From assembly GCA_019614645.1 (NCBI GenBank), contig JABWDB010000001.1, positions 8,058,001 to 8,122,000 on the forward strand: a DNA stretch of 64,000 nucleotides, written 5' to 3'. The stretch's first letter is position 1. Each line of letters opens with the position of its first letter. The translations under genes and the position numbers were made by a program. Below are positions 17,064-28,785 of this stretch, piece by piece. The notes beneath the pieces were generated by a model. It was not told where the DNA came from, ran no database searches, and worked only from the letters and a program-made list of their open reading frames with translations. The stretch comes from Stratiolaelaps scimitus. Its lineage: Eukaryota > Arthropoda > Arachnida > Mesostigmata > Laelapidae.

Positions 17064-17812
17064 CAAACACACGCGTATATTATACATGCAAACTCATGTG
17101 TCAACGTAAAGGTACCCTTTGAAATGGAGGAAATCCTGACAAAAGGATGGCTGTGAATAAGTCATAGATTGGAGAGATACCATGCCGACGAAGGAGCGTT
17201 ACAAACGGGGCTTATAGCGAATGCAAATAAAGGCAGACAGGACCCATACGAGATCGCGGTCATTTGCGTTGAAATCCCACTCCAGGAGTGGGTTGATGCT
17301 AACGAAGATGTTGACAGAGACAAGCTGAATAACTGGGTGCCTATTCCTCGTGTGCGCGCGCAATTGGCTCGCTTTTTGTTAAACAATATGCTAATAGTAT
17401 AAATCGTATGATCAACGCAGGTGTAATAATAATCATTATAACAATGAGTATAGATGTGGTAAGGATAAGAATGAAGTATGGTAATAATACTGATAATAAT
17501 AACTAGACAATATGAAGATTATTCTTGCAGAGGACGGTTATGACTCAGAGGTTGCAGGAACGACAAAATAATACACATGTATTAGTTCTATATTATTAAA
17601 TAAATAAATGTCAGCCATTGTATTGGAGTATGAGCGCGCTGTCCTATTTTCTCGGTTGAGCTCGATTCGGATGAAAACATTAGGTTATAAAAAAATAATG
17701 AGACTCCTATTGTCTTGCGCCGAATTCTTATTCTTGGCCGTTTTGAATTCAAATTTAGCGGGTATTTACACCCAACAATTAGCAAGCAGACGGCTTTCGT
17801 TGGGCATTCGAA
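15054..17812. other. Non-coding sequence with unassigned ORFs
   Basis: ORFs at 15882-16238, 16301-16777 and 17169-17402 (+) resemble no family I know. The second has one hydrophobic stretch near its end, and the third, with an acidic DANEDVDRDKL segment, is the most protein-like in composition. None has a supported gene context. A (TA)n run lies at 17037-17062. Confidence 0.35.
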
Positions 17813-18761
17813 ATGGCGACAGGCGGACCAGGTCCTTCAGACTTGCATTCTCAGAAGGAAAGTGTCAGGTTTATGTTTCAAGAGAAGAAATGTCCACCTG
17901 AAATCCATGGATGGTTCGGTAGTGTGCACGGCCGTAACTCCCTGAGTTGAGTACAGGTGTACCGTTGGTGTGCGCAGTTCAGGTAAGGCTGCTGGGACAT
18001 TAATAAACATCGAGGGCGCCCACCCCTTCCCGAATCTCAATTCGACGAATTGATCGAGATAATCGGAACAGCTTTTAAGAAAACTAGACCTTGGTCATCG
18101 ACGACTTTGTCGGCTAAAATTGGCGTGCCTCGTGAAACTTGTCGTCGAATTATTAAAAATAATCTGAGGATGCAGAAAAAAATGCAAAATGAGTCCTGGC
18201 CATCATTAACTCGGTCCTGGCCAGCTGAAAATACGTGAGGAGTGTTCGTGAGACAATTTGAAGATATATCCGCAGCAAAAGAGTTGCTAGATTCGGGCCT
18301 ACCAAATAGATTCGAGCCTAAAGTAATGGTAGTACTTGCCATGGATTTCAACGGAATTCGCAACTAGAAGATTTTGGGCTCAAAAGAAAAAATGGAGTCG
18401 GCTCAATATTTTGAGTTCTTGAAGGGACTCATGAATAATTGGCATGGCGATAGGAAGCTGGCTACTCGATGACAATGCTGGGGCCTATAGTAGCAATGAA
18501 ATTACGTCCTAGCTTAAGGCCAACAAGATTGAGCGATGGCAGCACCCCCCCTATTCTCCCGATTTAAGCCAGTGTGACTATGGTTGCTTGCATCGATTAA
18601 AGAGGGCTATAGGTGGCAAAAGGTATGCAAGCATCGATTTACTCAGATAGGCCTTAAATAACGAAGTTATAAATGGTAATAGAAGTGGTGCATACCTAGG
18701 CGTTAGAAGGCTTCCAGAACCCTGGGACCAGTGTATAAATAAAACAGGTACATACCTCTAG
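17813..18761 (+). pseudogene. Broken mariner transposase, same family as the intact copy
   Basis: Reading across frames from the ATG at 17813 gives a degenerate mariner transposase. It matches the intact copy at 21.7 kb in an N-terminal KCPPEIH segment, a PETCRRIIKNN segment, FEFLKGLMNNWHGDR, WLLDDNA and YSPDLSQCDYGC, and ends GTYL with TAG at 18759-18761. The second and third catalytic Asp are still present, 34 residues apart. The WVPHKL and first-Asp (DETW) regions are missing, apparently through an internal deletion after KMQNES. Several stops and frameshifts make it dead. No terminal repeats were found. Confidence 0.85.
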
Positions 18762-20814
18762 CTCATACTAAAAAATTGGTTGTTTTAACTGACTTTGTTT
18801 AGGCGATATTGAAATTTATATGCGTCTCATTATTTTTTGCTCAACCTAATAAAGGTATGACTGTGGATTCTTGGTACTTACTGCTTGCTTGTGCTTCTTG
18901 TTGGACGTTGCTGAAGGTGCTCTGATTGCGTGATGTGTTTGTAGGGTTGTATTTTGATAGGGCGAACGATTTGTAATTAATTAGTGAGTACAAGACCTGA
19001 TAGGTATTACAGTTTGACCTCGATTGGTTGTTTTTATATGCTGTAATAAATAGCGTCTCATATCCCCCTCCAGGGAAGTGACTGGTAGTCAAAAGTATAG
19101 CTATCATCGTTTAACGCTGTCGTGGGGAGGCAACCCTGTGTGCGTAGACCACGTTAAAAGAATGAGTTAGGCTAAACTCACGATATAGTTGTGAACGATC
19201 TAGCATCTCTAGTCAATCGAAAAGATGGCACGTCGCTCCGGACAATTCATAAAGTATAGGGTTAACCGTCCGAACGAGTTTTAAGAATCTCAGGGAGTCT
19301 TTTTCCATATTGTAAGGATTACAAATGGGTGGCTTTCTCTATGGTGGCTCACTCAGTTGTCTCCCTACGGCGATCTGCGAATGATGACTCCAGTAGGTAT
19401 TTATCGATGATGACTTATGGCAGTCGACGTGCGTAAGTCACATTATTTATTCTGTGCTGCATTGTGGTTACCATACCTATTTATTTAAGTACACTTTATT
19501 CCCGGGAACTGCCGTCAGCTCTGTTTAGTCAGGGCTCCCGTAGGCTTCCTAGTAGGTTGCTTCCGTCTAACAGCGCAACGTTGTTTGGCCGTGCGCTGTT
19601 AGTGTAGGCCGCACTTGCCTCGCCGTGCCGTGCACAGCCGCGTCGGCGGCGGTAACGTTCAAGGTAGCAGTGCACGTCTCTACTTGGAGGGTGCGGTTGG
19701 CACTACGTCTGGTGGTCGGCATGTGAAGTGCTCATTCATGTGTTTGATCTCTCCGAGGACTGACAGCTATGTTGGCGGGAACATCTGTGCGGGCGTGGTG
19801 TGCTGCTGTTGTGTGTGGATGTTTTGGAATGGATTCCGTTGTGTGTGTGTGTTGCTGGATAATGTAAGTACTACAATATCTCCAAATACATTGAGAATTT
19901 TCTGGGAATTATTCCCAAGTCTCGCGGGAACGCCCGCAGAATTGTGGCTACACAATTTGAACACGTTGTATAAGTCAACTCTCATCTGAGTTCGTGCACC
20001 TCGTCTTAGCGGAGAATTGAGACTTGGGATTTATGGGATTACTCACATAAAATGAATACATTTGGGCATGCTAGCTTTTAGATTTCACAATCCCGCTGTT
20101 TCGCGCCGACGCACTAATCAGCACCCAAAGAGTCTTTCAACAACCGTCGACCTTTCGTTCCTCTGCCATTGTTGACGGCGAACAGTTCTAAGACTATTTT
20201 TGTTTTCTTACGCTCGTTCGCCACTGTACCGAATTCATGAACAGTTCTATGCAATTGACAAGCAATGCAATTGACAGATGTGTTAACCTGACTGTGTTTG
20301 CCTCTTCGTTCATTTACCTCGAACTCTTTACCGATGTGACAATTGACGCGACATATTTCGCGATCTTCTCTAGAAGGGTACAGTGTCCACGTGATAAGAG
20401 GACGTTGCGCGGCACTATCGTTCGGCGTATCCGTGTGTAAAGGGAAGTTGTCCAAAGCTCACTATCGTTCGTGTGTGTTCATTGTTCCTCGTTGGACGTC
20501 GAACTCGTCCGAGTTCGAGTTACACAGATCTAGGGTCGGGGTTGGCTCTTACCAAACTTGCGGACGTACTCACCTTATTTGGGTTTGAATGGTACGAACT
20601 GCGTCACACACCGTGGCTTCATCAAGAATACATCCAGATTTATCAAAGGCGAGTGACGTTCGGTTGTCTATGCGATGCCAAGCAAACACTTGGCGTTGGC
20701 TGCACTCAAGGCTCGTATTAGTTGATGATGTGTGACACATGCAGCTCTAATTCATTAGGTAGTTCAACTCGCAATGAATGAGATAGGTGCTAACTGTGAG
20801 ACAAAGACGACGAG

Positions 20815-20846
<32 letters not shown>

Positions 20847-21662
20847 ACAGTGCAATGATACAAAAGAGAGACACTAATGATGCTGACACGCTGAGAGCGG
20901 AACTTTCCAAATTAGTGAAAATTCACCGCGTGCTATAAATCTATCTATATATATTATAAATTTGCAAATACTTGACGCATCGCTTCATATGTGCCCTGCA
21001 GGATTCGGATTGTGGACTTCAAGGTTCCAAGAGAGTGGGGTTGCTGTTGTAATAGACGTCGTGAAAATTGTGTTATGGGTCCTATGCGCTATTGACCTAA
21101 ACGTACTAGGCTGATTTCAGTCGGTACACTCACATACGTAGTATTTAACTTGTCTAAATCTAGCGACATTTCATATCGTGCAAAATAATACAGAAGTGTT
21201 ACGCTTGTGTTCCGCTATTAATCAGCATTCAAAGGTGGCGGTATGGTTATTTCCGTATCCACTCCACGCCAAAGCGCTATCGGTAAACTTGCGGGTATGG
21301 AGGACGGTGACCTGCATACGGGACCATGATCCTTGATAAAACTGATTTAAATCGACATAGAAGATATCACATGCAGATCTAGAAGTTTCTTTCGATTTTC
21401 CTATGCTTTGAAATCTCCGTAGGCGTTATTGGAGAACTCTATTTTGAGCGACTGAACATAACATTTCTCCTACGGCTGAAAGACAGCCGCCACTATGCAC
21501 ACGAATGCCGTTGACCACGGCTGAAAGAATGCCTTCGTTCACATCGTGTTCTCGTCGTCTATAACGAAGTACTAGACTTTTAGATGCGTCTTGCAGGGAA
21601 AAAGATTGCTCAAATAGTTCACCTTTCCTGTGAGTAGGAGTTAGTGAGATCTTCATAAATAT
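18762..21662. other. Non-coding sequence
   Basis: No gene is recognised. ORFs at 19615-19989 and 20114-20455 are chance-like. A (TA)n run lies at 20815-20842. Confidence 0.4.
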
Positions 21663-21664
21663 TA

Positions 21665-21686
21665 GGGTGTCCGGTTCAAACTGTCC
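21665..21686. repeat. Mariner terminal inverted repeat, 3' side of transposase
   Basis: It starts GGGTGTCCGGTTCAAA directly after a TA. It pairs with the repeat at 22922-22943 with two mismatches in 22 bp. Confidence 0.92.
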
Positions 21687-21748
21687 GCTCGATAAATGCC
21701 AATAGCTTTTGAACTAAATTAGTTAAGGCAAAGATATTTTGGTATGAG

Positions 21749-22801
21749 TTAGAGGTACTCTCCACCTTTATTGACACACCGATTCCAGCGCTCTGGGAGT
21801 TTTGAAATAGCCAAATACTTACCATTTGCATTTCCATATATAATTTCGTTATCTATTGCTTCTTTGAGTAAGTCGACGTTTGCATATGGAACCCCACCTA
21901 TTGCCCTTTTTAATGCATGGAAACAACCATAATCACATGGGCTTAAATCAGGAGAATATGGGGGTTGATGGCATCGCTCAATATTGTTCCCCTCCATCCA
22001 GGCCGTAATTTCAGCAATGCGGTGAGGTCTTGCATTGTCGTCGAGTAACCACACTCGGTGCTGTCGATCCCCACGCCATTTGTTCATCAATGTCTTCAAA
22101 AAGTCGAGATATCGGGGAGCATTGAGTTTTTCGTTTGCCGCTAATATTTCGTAATAGCAAACACCCTTGCTATCCAGAGCGAGTATAATCAACACCTTTC
22201 GTCCGAATCTATCTGGCACTGCCACAGACGCCGCCACTTCACCTTGTCGGAGCCACTGTTTTGCTTGGTCCTTCTCAGGGGGTCTATGCAGGCTAACCCA
22301 TGTCTCGTCTATCGACACGGTGTGCTCTAAGCGACTGGTTTGTTGCGTATAAGTATTCAAATTAGATGTCGAACACTCCACACGCATTTTCATTTGGTCA
22401 GCACTCAGTTTATGGGGAACCCATTTTTCATTGATTTTCTTCTTCTTCAGTATATTGGTGATAATTCTATAACACGTCGTCCGAAGAATCAAAGTTTCAG
22501 CCGACAAAGACTCCATGGACCAAGCTCTAGTTTGCTCAAAAGCTGCCTTGATTCTTTCAATCCGTTCGTCCCTTGTCGCACCTGATTTGTGGTCCCCACC
22601 TCGATGGTCATCGGTGTCCATATCTCCACTGTTAAATCGCTTGGACCAATTTTGCACCGTTCGCAGGCATAAGGCAGACCTACCGTACGCCTTCACTAAT
22701 TGTCGATGGATTTCAGGTGTAGGGTGTCCCTGGAGAAACAAAAACTTGATGATTTCCCGTTGGTTTTTGGGGGAATTTGAACTTTCTGCTGCAGTGTCCA
22801 T
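21749..22801 (-). CDS. Mariner transposase, intact (350 aa)
   Basis: This enzyme catalyses cut-and-paste transposition at TA sites. The frame is open from 22927, but the ATG at 22801 gives 350 residues, the usual mariner length (about 345), and precedes the first conserved segment (REIIKFLFLQG). Residues about 15-125 form the HTH DNA-binding region. The WVPHKL linker motif is at 127-132. The catalytic triad is Asp165 (SIDETWV), Asp255 (LLDDNARPH) and Asp290 (SPDLSPCDYG). There are 34 residues between the last two, so this is a DD34D enzyme. The canonical HDNARPH is DDNARPH here. No stop or frameshift is visible. Stop codon complement at 21749-21751. Confidence 0.93.
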   Translation of the reverse strand: MDTAAESSNSPKNQREIIKFLFLQGHPTPEIHRQLVKAYGRSALCLRTVQNWSKRFNSGDMDTDDHRGGDHKSGATRDERIERIKAAFEQTRAWSMESLSAETLILRTTCYRIITNILKKKKINEKWVPHKLSADQMKMRVECSTSNLNTYTQQTSRLEHTVSIDETWVSLHRPPEKDQAKQWLRQGEVAASVAVPDRFGRKVLIILALDSKGVCYYEILAANEKLNAPRYLDFLKTLMNKWRGDRQHRVWLLDDNARPHRIAEITAWMEGNNIERCHQPPYSPDLSPCDYGCFHALKRAIGGVPYANVDLLKEAIDNEIIYGNANGKYLAISKLPERWNRCVNKGGEYL

Positions 22802-22921
22802 CTTTCTGATCGTATCGAAACCACTCAGTGTTCGAAAGGAAGCCACGTTCACGCCGCGTACCCACTCCAAAAATGAAAGCATTGTATCGCGTAGTTCGGA
22901 CTGTGCGCCATTCGAATGGCG

Positions 22922-22943
22922 GGACAATTTGAACCGGACAGCC
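22922..22943. repeat. Mariner terminal inverted repeat, 5' side of transposase
   Basis: It reads GGACAATTTGAACCGGACAG then CC on the plus strand, followed by TA at 22944-22945. It is the inverted partner of 21665-21686. Confidence 0.92.
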
Positions 22944-22945
22944 TA

Positions 22946-23778
22946 ATATCTTAAGGCCTCGCTAACTTTTCTGCCGTAACTATCTATGTTCTAAATTACC
23001 CATTTGGTTGAGCGAGGTATGTTCAATGCTAGTTTACGACAACCCACACGACGAACAATTTCCATTTTTGTTATCAGTTCGTCAGTCACACTGGTGGAAT
23101 ATCAGCGTAAGCTGTCAAAACGGAAACACGTAAATGGCAATTGTTAGTCTTGCCAGTTGTTGCAAATTAGCATTGAACATACCGTAATTATCTATATACA
23201 TATATATATATATATATATGAAGAACTCTATCGTTAAATTGTAGCAAAAAATAATACTCGTGCCATATGAACGGAACACGTCTTTGCAAAATCTCTATAT
23301 AATAAGTACGTTTTGTGGTCTGAAAACGTCGGAAAATGTGTGAATGAAGATCACACTTTAAAGTTATAAAAATCAAATGATTTTAAAAAAACCAGCCCAA
23401 AAAATTACAACAAAATATGCTCATTGAGAAAATACTGGGATTATTCACAAACAGATTGATTAAAAATAGCGTATTGTATTCAGTCGCACTTGTGTCAATG
23501 TGAAGCTGATTGGTGATGGGGTAAATTATACGACTCTCAATCTGGCATCTGGGTGGAAATAAAATTATTCGCCAAATCTCGCATCGACAAAAAAATGTCT
23601 GAGACATGAAACGCATTTGCCGATTTCCCGTGTCCCACTGCTTGAACTTCAATATTAAAGTGACTAAATGATTGATGCTGAAAGCAGTGCCGTGGGTGTT
23701 AAATACTGGCTGAGAGTCAGACGATTGAACGTTTCAGCTGAGATCAATATTCTTCATTTGTCTAACACAAATGTCGAA
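22946..23778. other. Non-coding sequence
   Basis: No gene is recognised. A (TA)n run lies at about 23202-23219. Confidence 0.4.
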
Positions 23779-23935
23779 GCCACCGTACGCTCGGTGGCTG
23801 GGACGGCTACGTCACTGGCTGTGAAAAGTCAGAAGCCGCAGGTTCGAGTCCCGCTGCGTGATGAGGACATATAAGAGAACTTGAGCATTGTAAAATAGCT
23901 GTGCCTTTAATAAACCAATAAAGTTTTACATGTAC
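23779..23935 (+). repeat. Possible tRNA-derived SINE-like element
   Basis: A perfect Pol III B-box (GGTTCGAGTCC, 23841-23851) sits in a near-complete T-arm. It is preceded at 23795 by a weak A-box-like TGGCTGGGACGG and by a stem that could be an anticodon arm (CTGGC/GTCAG). A 7-bp hairpin (GCCACCG/CGGTGGC) lies at the left edge. An A/T-rich tail follows. The acceptor stem does not pair, so it is not a functional tRNA gene. It could also be coincidence; I found no second copy in the window. Confidence 0.3.
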
Positions 23936-25059
23936 TTGCTTCGTAGATTTCTAGGTGAAATGGACAATTCGGTATTGAGAGAACCACAAGCCGTCCGATC
24001 AGTACACGCATGAAAATGATCTATAGCGATTAGAATACCATACATTTGTATGAGTGTCTATGTAAGTCTATTGAATGGTAGGATGGAGGTAGTAATTATG
24101 TTTTCTGGTATTTTCTCGTTCTGGTGGAAGTCCGAAATCGGAAATCCGCATCCTGTTGCATGATAGATACTTAAACTAGCTGCATCGTATGCAATATAAT
24201 GGTGCTGGACAATAAATGCAGGCCAATCCATCCATATATATATATATATATATCGGGACTGTGCAGGAGCTATAATAGGTACACATTAGTCTTGTTAGTG
24301 ATCTGGCTGTTGCTGTTCGGAAAATACGAAAAATATTCTGACATGGAACCACTACGTATTAATTAATTAGCCTCAGGCCCTAGACACCAAATAGACATCC
24401 TCCGTACCCTCCGTAATCGATGGACACCCTTCTCGGTGGCCTCATTTATGTATCTTATTTATGTGTCAGCGTGTTCATCTTATGGAATATCCTCCGAGTT
24501 ACCGTAAGACCGACGAGCGACCTTTATTCGCTTATCCGGGGGTACCGATTTAAAATGCTCTCAAGGCTTGACAAAAGGCTAAGCAGAGGCGATGCATTTC
24601 AGCAATTCCCGTGGACAACTGTTGTCGTTCGCTAGCCAACGTTTCTCGAGGCAGGCCTTGGAATCACGGAACAAACGTTTGAGAATCGAATCACGACCAA
24701 GCAAACACATTACGTAATGCGCTCGTATTTCGCTCGTATGGTTCGATTTGCTTCCCATTAGGGGCAATGGAATTACCAAAAGAGGCATGTTATCGAATGA
24801 CAAATAGATGGCCCCCAAGCTGAGTCACATATAAGATTGATTGAAGCAAAGGCTCCGGGCTATATTTAAAAAACAGTTTTGATTAAAGATTTTTTTTACG
24901 TATTATAGCTATGACCCTTGAGGATTCATTACACGTTGCCATGGTAAGGACCTCTTGCGCACCTTTCATATGACTTCCGTGCTGGAGGCCATACTATCTC
25001 TCTGAGTACTTGCTCGAGCTCGTTCCAATTTTGACGGTTGCTAGCCCAAAAGGCTCCTC
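23936..25059. other. Non-coding sequence
   Basis: No gene is recognised. A (TA)n run lies at about 24236-24253. Confidence 0.4.
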
Positions 25060-25800
25060 TTCAATGACTAAAACAATGGAAGTCTAGCCGGGAAATATGC
25101 GGATTGACTCCACCACTTGATTCCCTTCTCGGCCAAAAACTCCTCAACAACAGCAGCTTCGTGTGGACGAGCGTTGTCGTGAAGAAGCCAAGCACGCGTA
25201 CATTTGCTTGAGGCAAACCACGTATTGAGGTTCTCTGGCAAATAGTTTTTATAGTTCTATTATATTTTGTCAGCTCGATTGATCCGAGGTTTTCCGAGAT
25301 AGGAGCCGATCGAAAACAATTCATTCCGTCGAAAAAAATCGCCATAATCAGCATGCTTTTGATTCCGAGAATCTGGTCACACATCTCCAGTACGGATGTT
25401 TCGCCTGGGTACAAATATTATCGACGCTGGTTCCTGTTGAGCTGCCTGTGCAATTTGACCCAGGTCTCATCAATCATGGGGATATGTTTCGGGGTGGAAA
25501 ACGCGTAAATCTCTCCGTTCCGCCCGCGATTCGAGTGACACCCATCTGGCCAGAATCTTCCTCATACAACGATCGTCCTTGGCGGTGCACTGAGCCATGA
25601 AGTGCGACAGATTTGTATGGCTCGCAAGCGACCGCTTGAGCCAGTGTCTCGAACACTGGAATTGTCCAATTTGTCCACTGTCGTTTTTGAGCATCTCTCC
25701 ATTCACACCCAGCTGCACTACGCCTAGATTCTCTTTTCTGCCTTAAACTTGGCGCACCATTCCCGTACCCTTCTCACGTACGGCACCTTCCGACCTCATA
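25060..25800 (-). pseudogene. Degenerate mariner relic, different lineage
   Basis: Read on the minus strand across frames, this shows a VREWCAKFK segment near 25750, MIDETWVKLHRQLNRNQ near 25440-25485 with the first catalytic Asp, and WLLHDNARPHEAAVVEE near 25140-25180 with the second catalytic Asp. The sequence expected to hold the third Asp reads AYFPARLPLF, so that residue is lost. HDNARPH rather than DDNARPH, and the poor match elsewhere, set it apart from the intact element. Frameshifts and stops make it non-functional. Borders are approximate. Confidence 0.8.
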
Positions 25801-28411
25801 ACCTCATAACAATTTTGAGTCAATTAGGCCAGCGTTATGGTCTTACAAAATGCCGAATTTGAGAAATCGTCGCTTTTCAAAAGTAATTGACGTTTGAACT
25901 ATTTTCTTAAAATCCATCGGTCGAAATGCGCGTCTAGAATTTTCCACAAACTTTAAACAGCTGTGAGAATCTCCACCCACTTTTGCTTTGAAACAAACAA
26001 CGTAGCCATTGCTGCACACCCACGTTTCGAGAGAACCCGGTGCCTTTGGTTCAATCACCGTTGTATAAAACGAGTTTTAACGAATCTGCTAGCTCGATAT
26101 CACAGGTGGCCGATAGTCACAAACGGCAGATCACTATATAAGAACGTTTTGTGTTCATACAGCTTTGCAATTAGTACTGGATGAATCCCTAGATAGATGA
26201 AATGTTATCATCTACCTATTTAAGATTTGCCAGCTTTTCAGCTGCGCAATATAAAATCTATCAAATCAATTGAAGTGTTTTTTCTATTTACGGGGTGTCC
26301 GTTTATTTTGATCGACGCAAACGGCCTGGCCGCAAATCTCATCATTCAATTTCCACTATGTAATTCGTTCTCGTTGCTAACAAATCTGCAATATCGCAAC
26401 GTCTCGGTGTGTTTGTTTGTCCGCACGCAGAAAATACGTAGTTCTTATTACCCTGTACGGCTGGAGCAGATAGAGGTCAGCCCGCAATATCGAAAAGGTT
26501 TCCCTGCTTCGTTAGATAGCTCAGGGTCGTTGTCTTGTCTTCTGTCGGTCATTCGCGACAGCGTGCGCCATCGTTACACGACGAATTGGCGGAGTCGCGA
26601 GCGAGTCAGATTACACCTCTGCGGAGACAGAGAGCGTCGAATGACGTCGGATCTAACGTCATCGATGTTATCGTGTTCTGAGAGGAAAACGCACTTGCAG
26701 CGACGGCCGAAAGCCGATGGATCGGTCGTCACAACCGAAGCGAAATTTCGAGTGAAGTGTGTTCGCCGCGATACCGGCCTGCAACGTATACGTGATTGGA
26801 TCGCATATATATATATATATACATATATGTATTTTTTTGGGCACGTTCTTTATTACGTAAATGAATATAAATAATCTGTAGATTTTAACCATATCGACAT
26901 TATATGCAAAACATTCCTTATAATGTACAGTTCTGGGCCACTCAATTATTATAGAATTGTATAGAATATTGTGGAATATAGCACCTTAACATGAAGCCCT
27001 TTAAAATGAAGGACGCTGATAGGCATCTGCACCTTATTAAAGTTGCACCGCAATCAATAACTAATTTTCATATATAGGCCTGGGTACGCTCTAAGTAAAA
27101 AGATGATTAACCCGTTCCGTTTTGCTAATTACTTGCGGGCTAAACACAAAGCCCCTGAGAGAGGTGGTGGGTTTAGCTAAAACAATAGATCAAATTTGTT
27201 TTTCCTCTTTCAACGCCCGATATATATATATATATATATATATCTATTTTTATATTTCTCGCGGGTAGTATGTCCTTTTTCTGCTTCGTATAAAGGTATC
27301 TCTAGTGTTCTTTTATAAGGAACTTCTTCAACCAGAGCTTTTTGTGTTTAGTGATCATTTGGGTCATCTGATGTGCGTGTCATACAGTGTATATATAATT
27401 GAAAGATGCCCTCCCGTCCAGAGCGCCATCATCACATTCTCTATCAATCGTTCTATAGTTAAAGCTATTGATTGTCCGCTTTGTTCTAAAACGTGTCATA
27501 CTCTGACCATTGTATTCAGCTATCGATAGCTAGATAGGTTCATCGTTCAAAAGTCTGCGGGCATATATTCGCTCTATTTTTCCTGTTCGGACTCCTCATG
27601 ACGCGCATTCGTTGACGATCCTTGGGACTGTGCGATAGGAAAAAATACACGTTTTCAGCACTTCATCGGTGCATACTCTGTTCAAGCTGCATTCGCATAT
27701 GGGGTCCGACCCTCGAACATTGGGTCGTCTGTAGATTTTACCTAGATTCAATATTCATGTCCATAGAACAGCGAGGCCACCCAACTCAAAATGCCACGTG
27801 AGCAAACAAACAAACTTAACGCTTGAGAACTATCCCCCAGATTATGATCGTTCCTGCCCCAGTTGTTGCTTACCTGGATATTTTTCGAAACGAAGCTTCG
27901 TATGTTCAGAAGATAGTGTTGCATCGTATGAGAATTTCGTTCATTTGGAATTAAGCACCGTCTCTTGCCGTCCCCGAAAGCTCTGTGCATGCGTCTTGTC
28001 TCATTCACTGCTCGGTGATTACGGCTATACAATGATAAAACCTCACAGTTTGTCGTGAAGCTTGCGTGCAGTCTACGTAGCGTGGTGACAACTGCTTCTC
28101 AGTCCATCTGTCATCATATTTGAATCTCTGACAAGCTCCTTCTCGCTAGACGCTTGTCATTTATTGCATTACAGAAAACAAAGGTGTTTACGGTGAACTG
28201 CACGTTCCACCTAACTTCATGGAATTAAAGGGAAATTATAAAGCATATAATCAGATGATTGTATTGGGGGCCTCAGAAAACTGTTTCCGGTTTTCTTATT
28301 CACTATAAATAACGTATTAACTCGAATTTTAACAAACTGCATTCACCAAAAGCAGTCTCTTTCGACAGCTATGAATCCCGCCATCGATCGGGCAGCAAGT
28401 ATATTCCCTTT
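25801..28411. other. Non-coding sequence with an unassigned ORF
   Basis: An ORF at 26227-26874 (215 codons) resembles no family and ends in a TA repeat, so I do not call it a gene. (TA)n runs lie at about 26806-26828 and 27221-27243. No other feature is seen. Confidence 0.4.
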
Positions 28412-28785
28412 TTAAATAAATGTTGTTCTTGGCGCTTGAAAAACGAAGACGCGACGTTTTTGACCTGGCTCTGTCTGGAAGAACTTGTGATCGTTCTGAG
28501 CGCTTTGAAGGTCCAGCAATAATTCGTAGTCGGAGGACGCGAGGGCGGGCGAGTAGGGTGGGCTCGGAGAAACTTCCCACTTCAGGCGTGTTATGGTATC
28601 TCCTGCCGCCCTCGAAACGTATTGTGGCATGGCGTTATCGTGACGCCTATTCTTGATGCAAGGCTAGGTTGCTTACGACGGACAGCAGCTTCAACTGTCT
28701 CAATTTTAAAATAATATATTTGGCCCGTAATCACCTGTTCAGGTTTGCCGAAGTCACGATGAATCTGCCTCACCATAAGTGACAA
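28412..28785 (-). pseudogene. Mariner relic, third lineage (C-terminal part)
   Basis: On the minus strand an N-terminal piece (VITGQIYYFKIETVEAAV, then RRKQPSLASRIG) and a C-terminal piece in another frame together match the middle and end of a mariner transposase. The second piece holds HDNAMPQ and PPYSPALASSDYELL, so the second and third catalytic Asp remain. The SDY form of the third motif differs from the CDY of the intact element. Only part of the gene is seen, with a frameshift between the pieces and one extra residue between the Asp residues. Confidence 0.75.

Larger units (their letters stand above)
21663..22945 (-). mobile_element. Structurally complete mariner (DD34D) transposon
   Basis: The element is 21665-22943, 1,279 bp, the usual mariner size. 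It is flanked by TA dinucleotides at 21663-21664 and 22944-22945, the mariner target-site duplication. Terminal inverted repeats of 22 bp differ at two positions. It encodes one unbroken transposase on the minus strand. With ends, target duplication and a full ORF all present, it is either recently inserted or under little decay, in contrast to the broken copies at 17.8 and 34.5 kb. Confidence 0.93.

Noticed and set aside
22515..22946. 143-codon plus-strand ORF
   Set aside because: It is the antisense of the intact mariner transposase.
26291..26310. GGGGTGTCCGTTTATTTT resembling a mariner end
   Set aside because: Only nine bases match the intact terminal repeat, which is expected by chance in 64 kb. 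No partner repeat was seen.
26227..26874. 215-codon ORF, the longest in its region
   Set aside because: No recognisable domain or family, biased composition, and it ends inside a TA repeat. No splice or promoter support.
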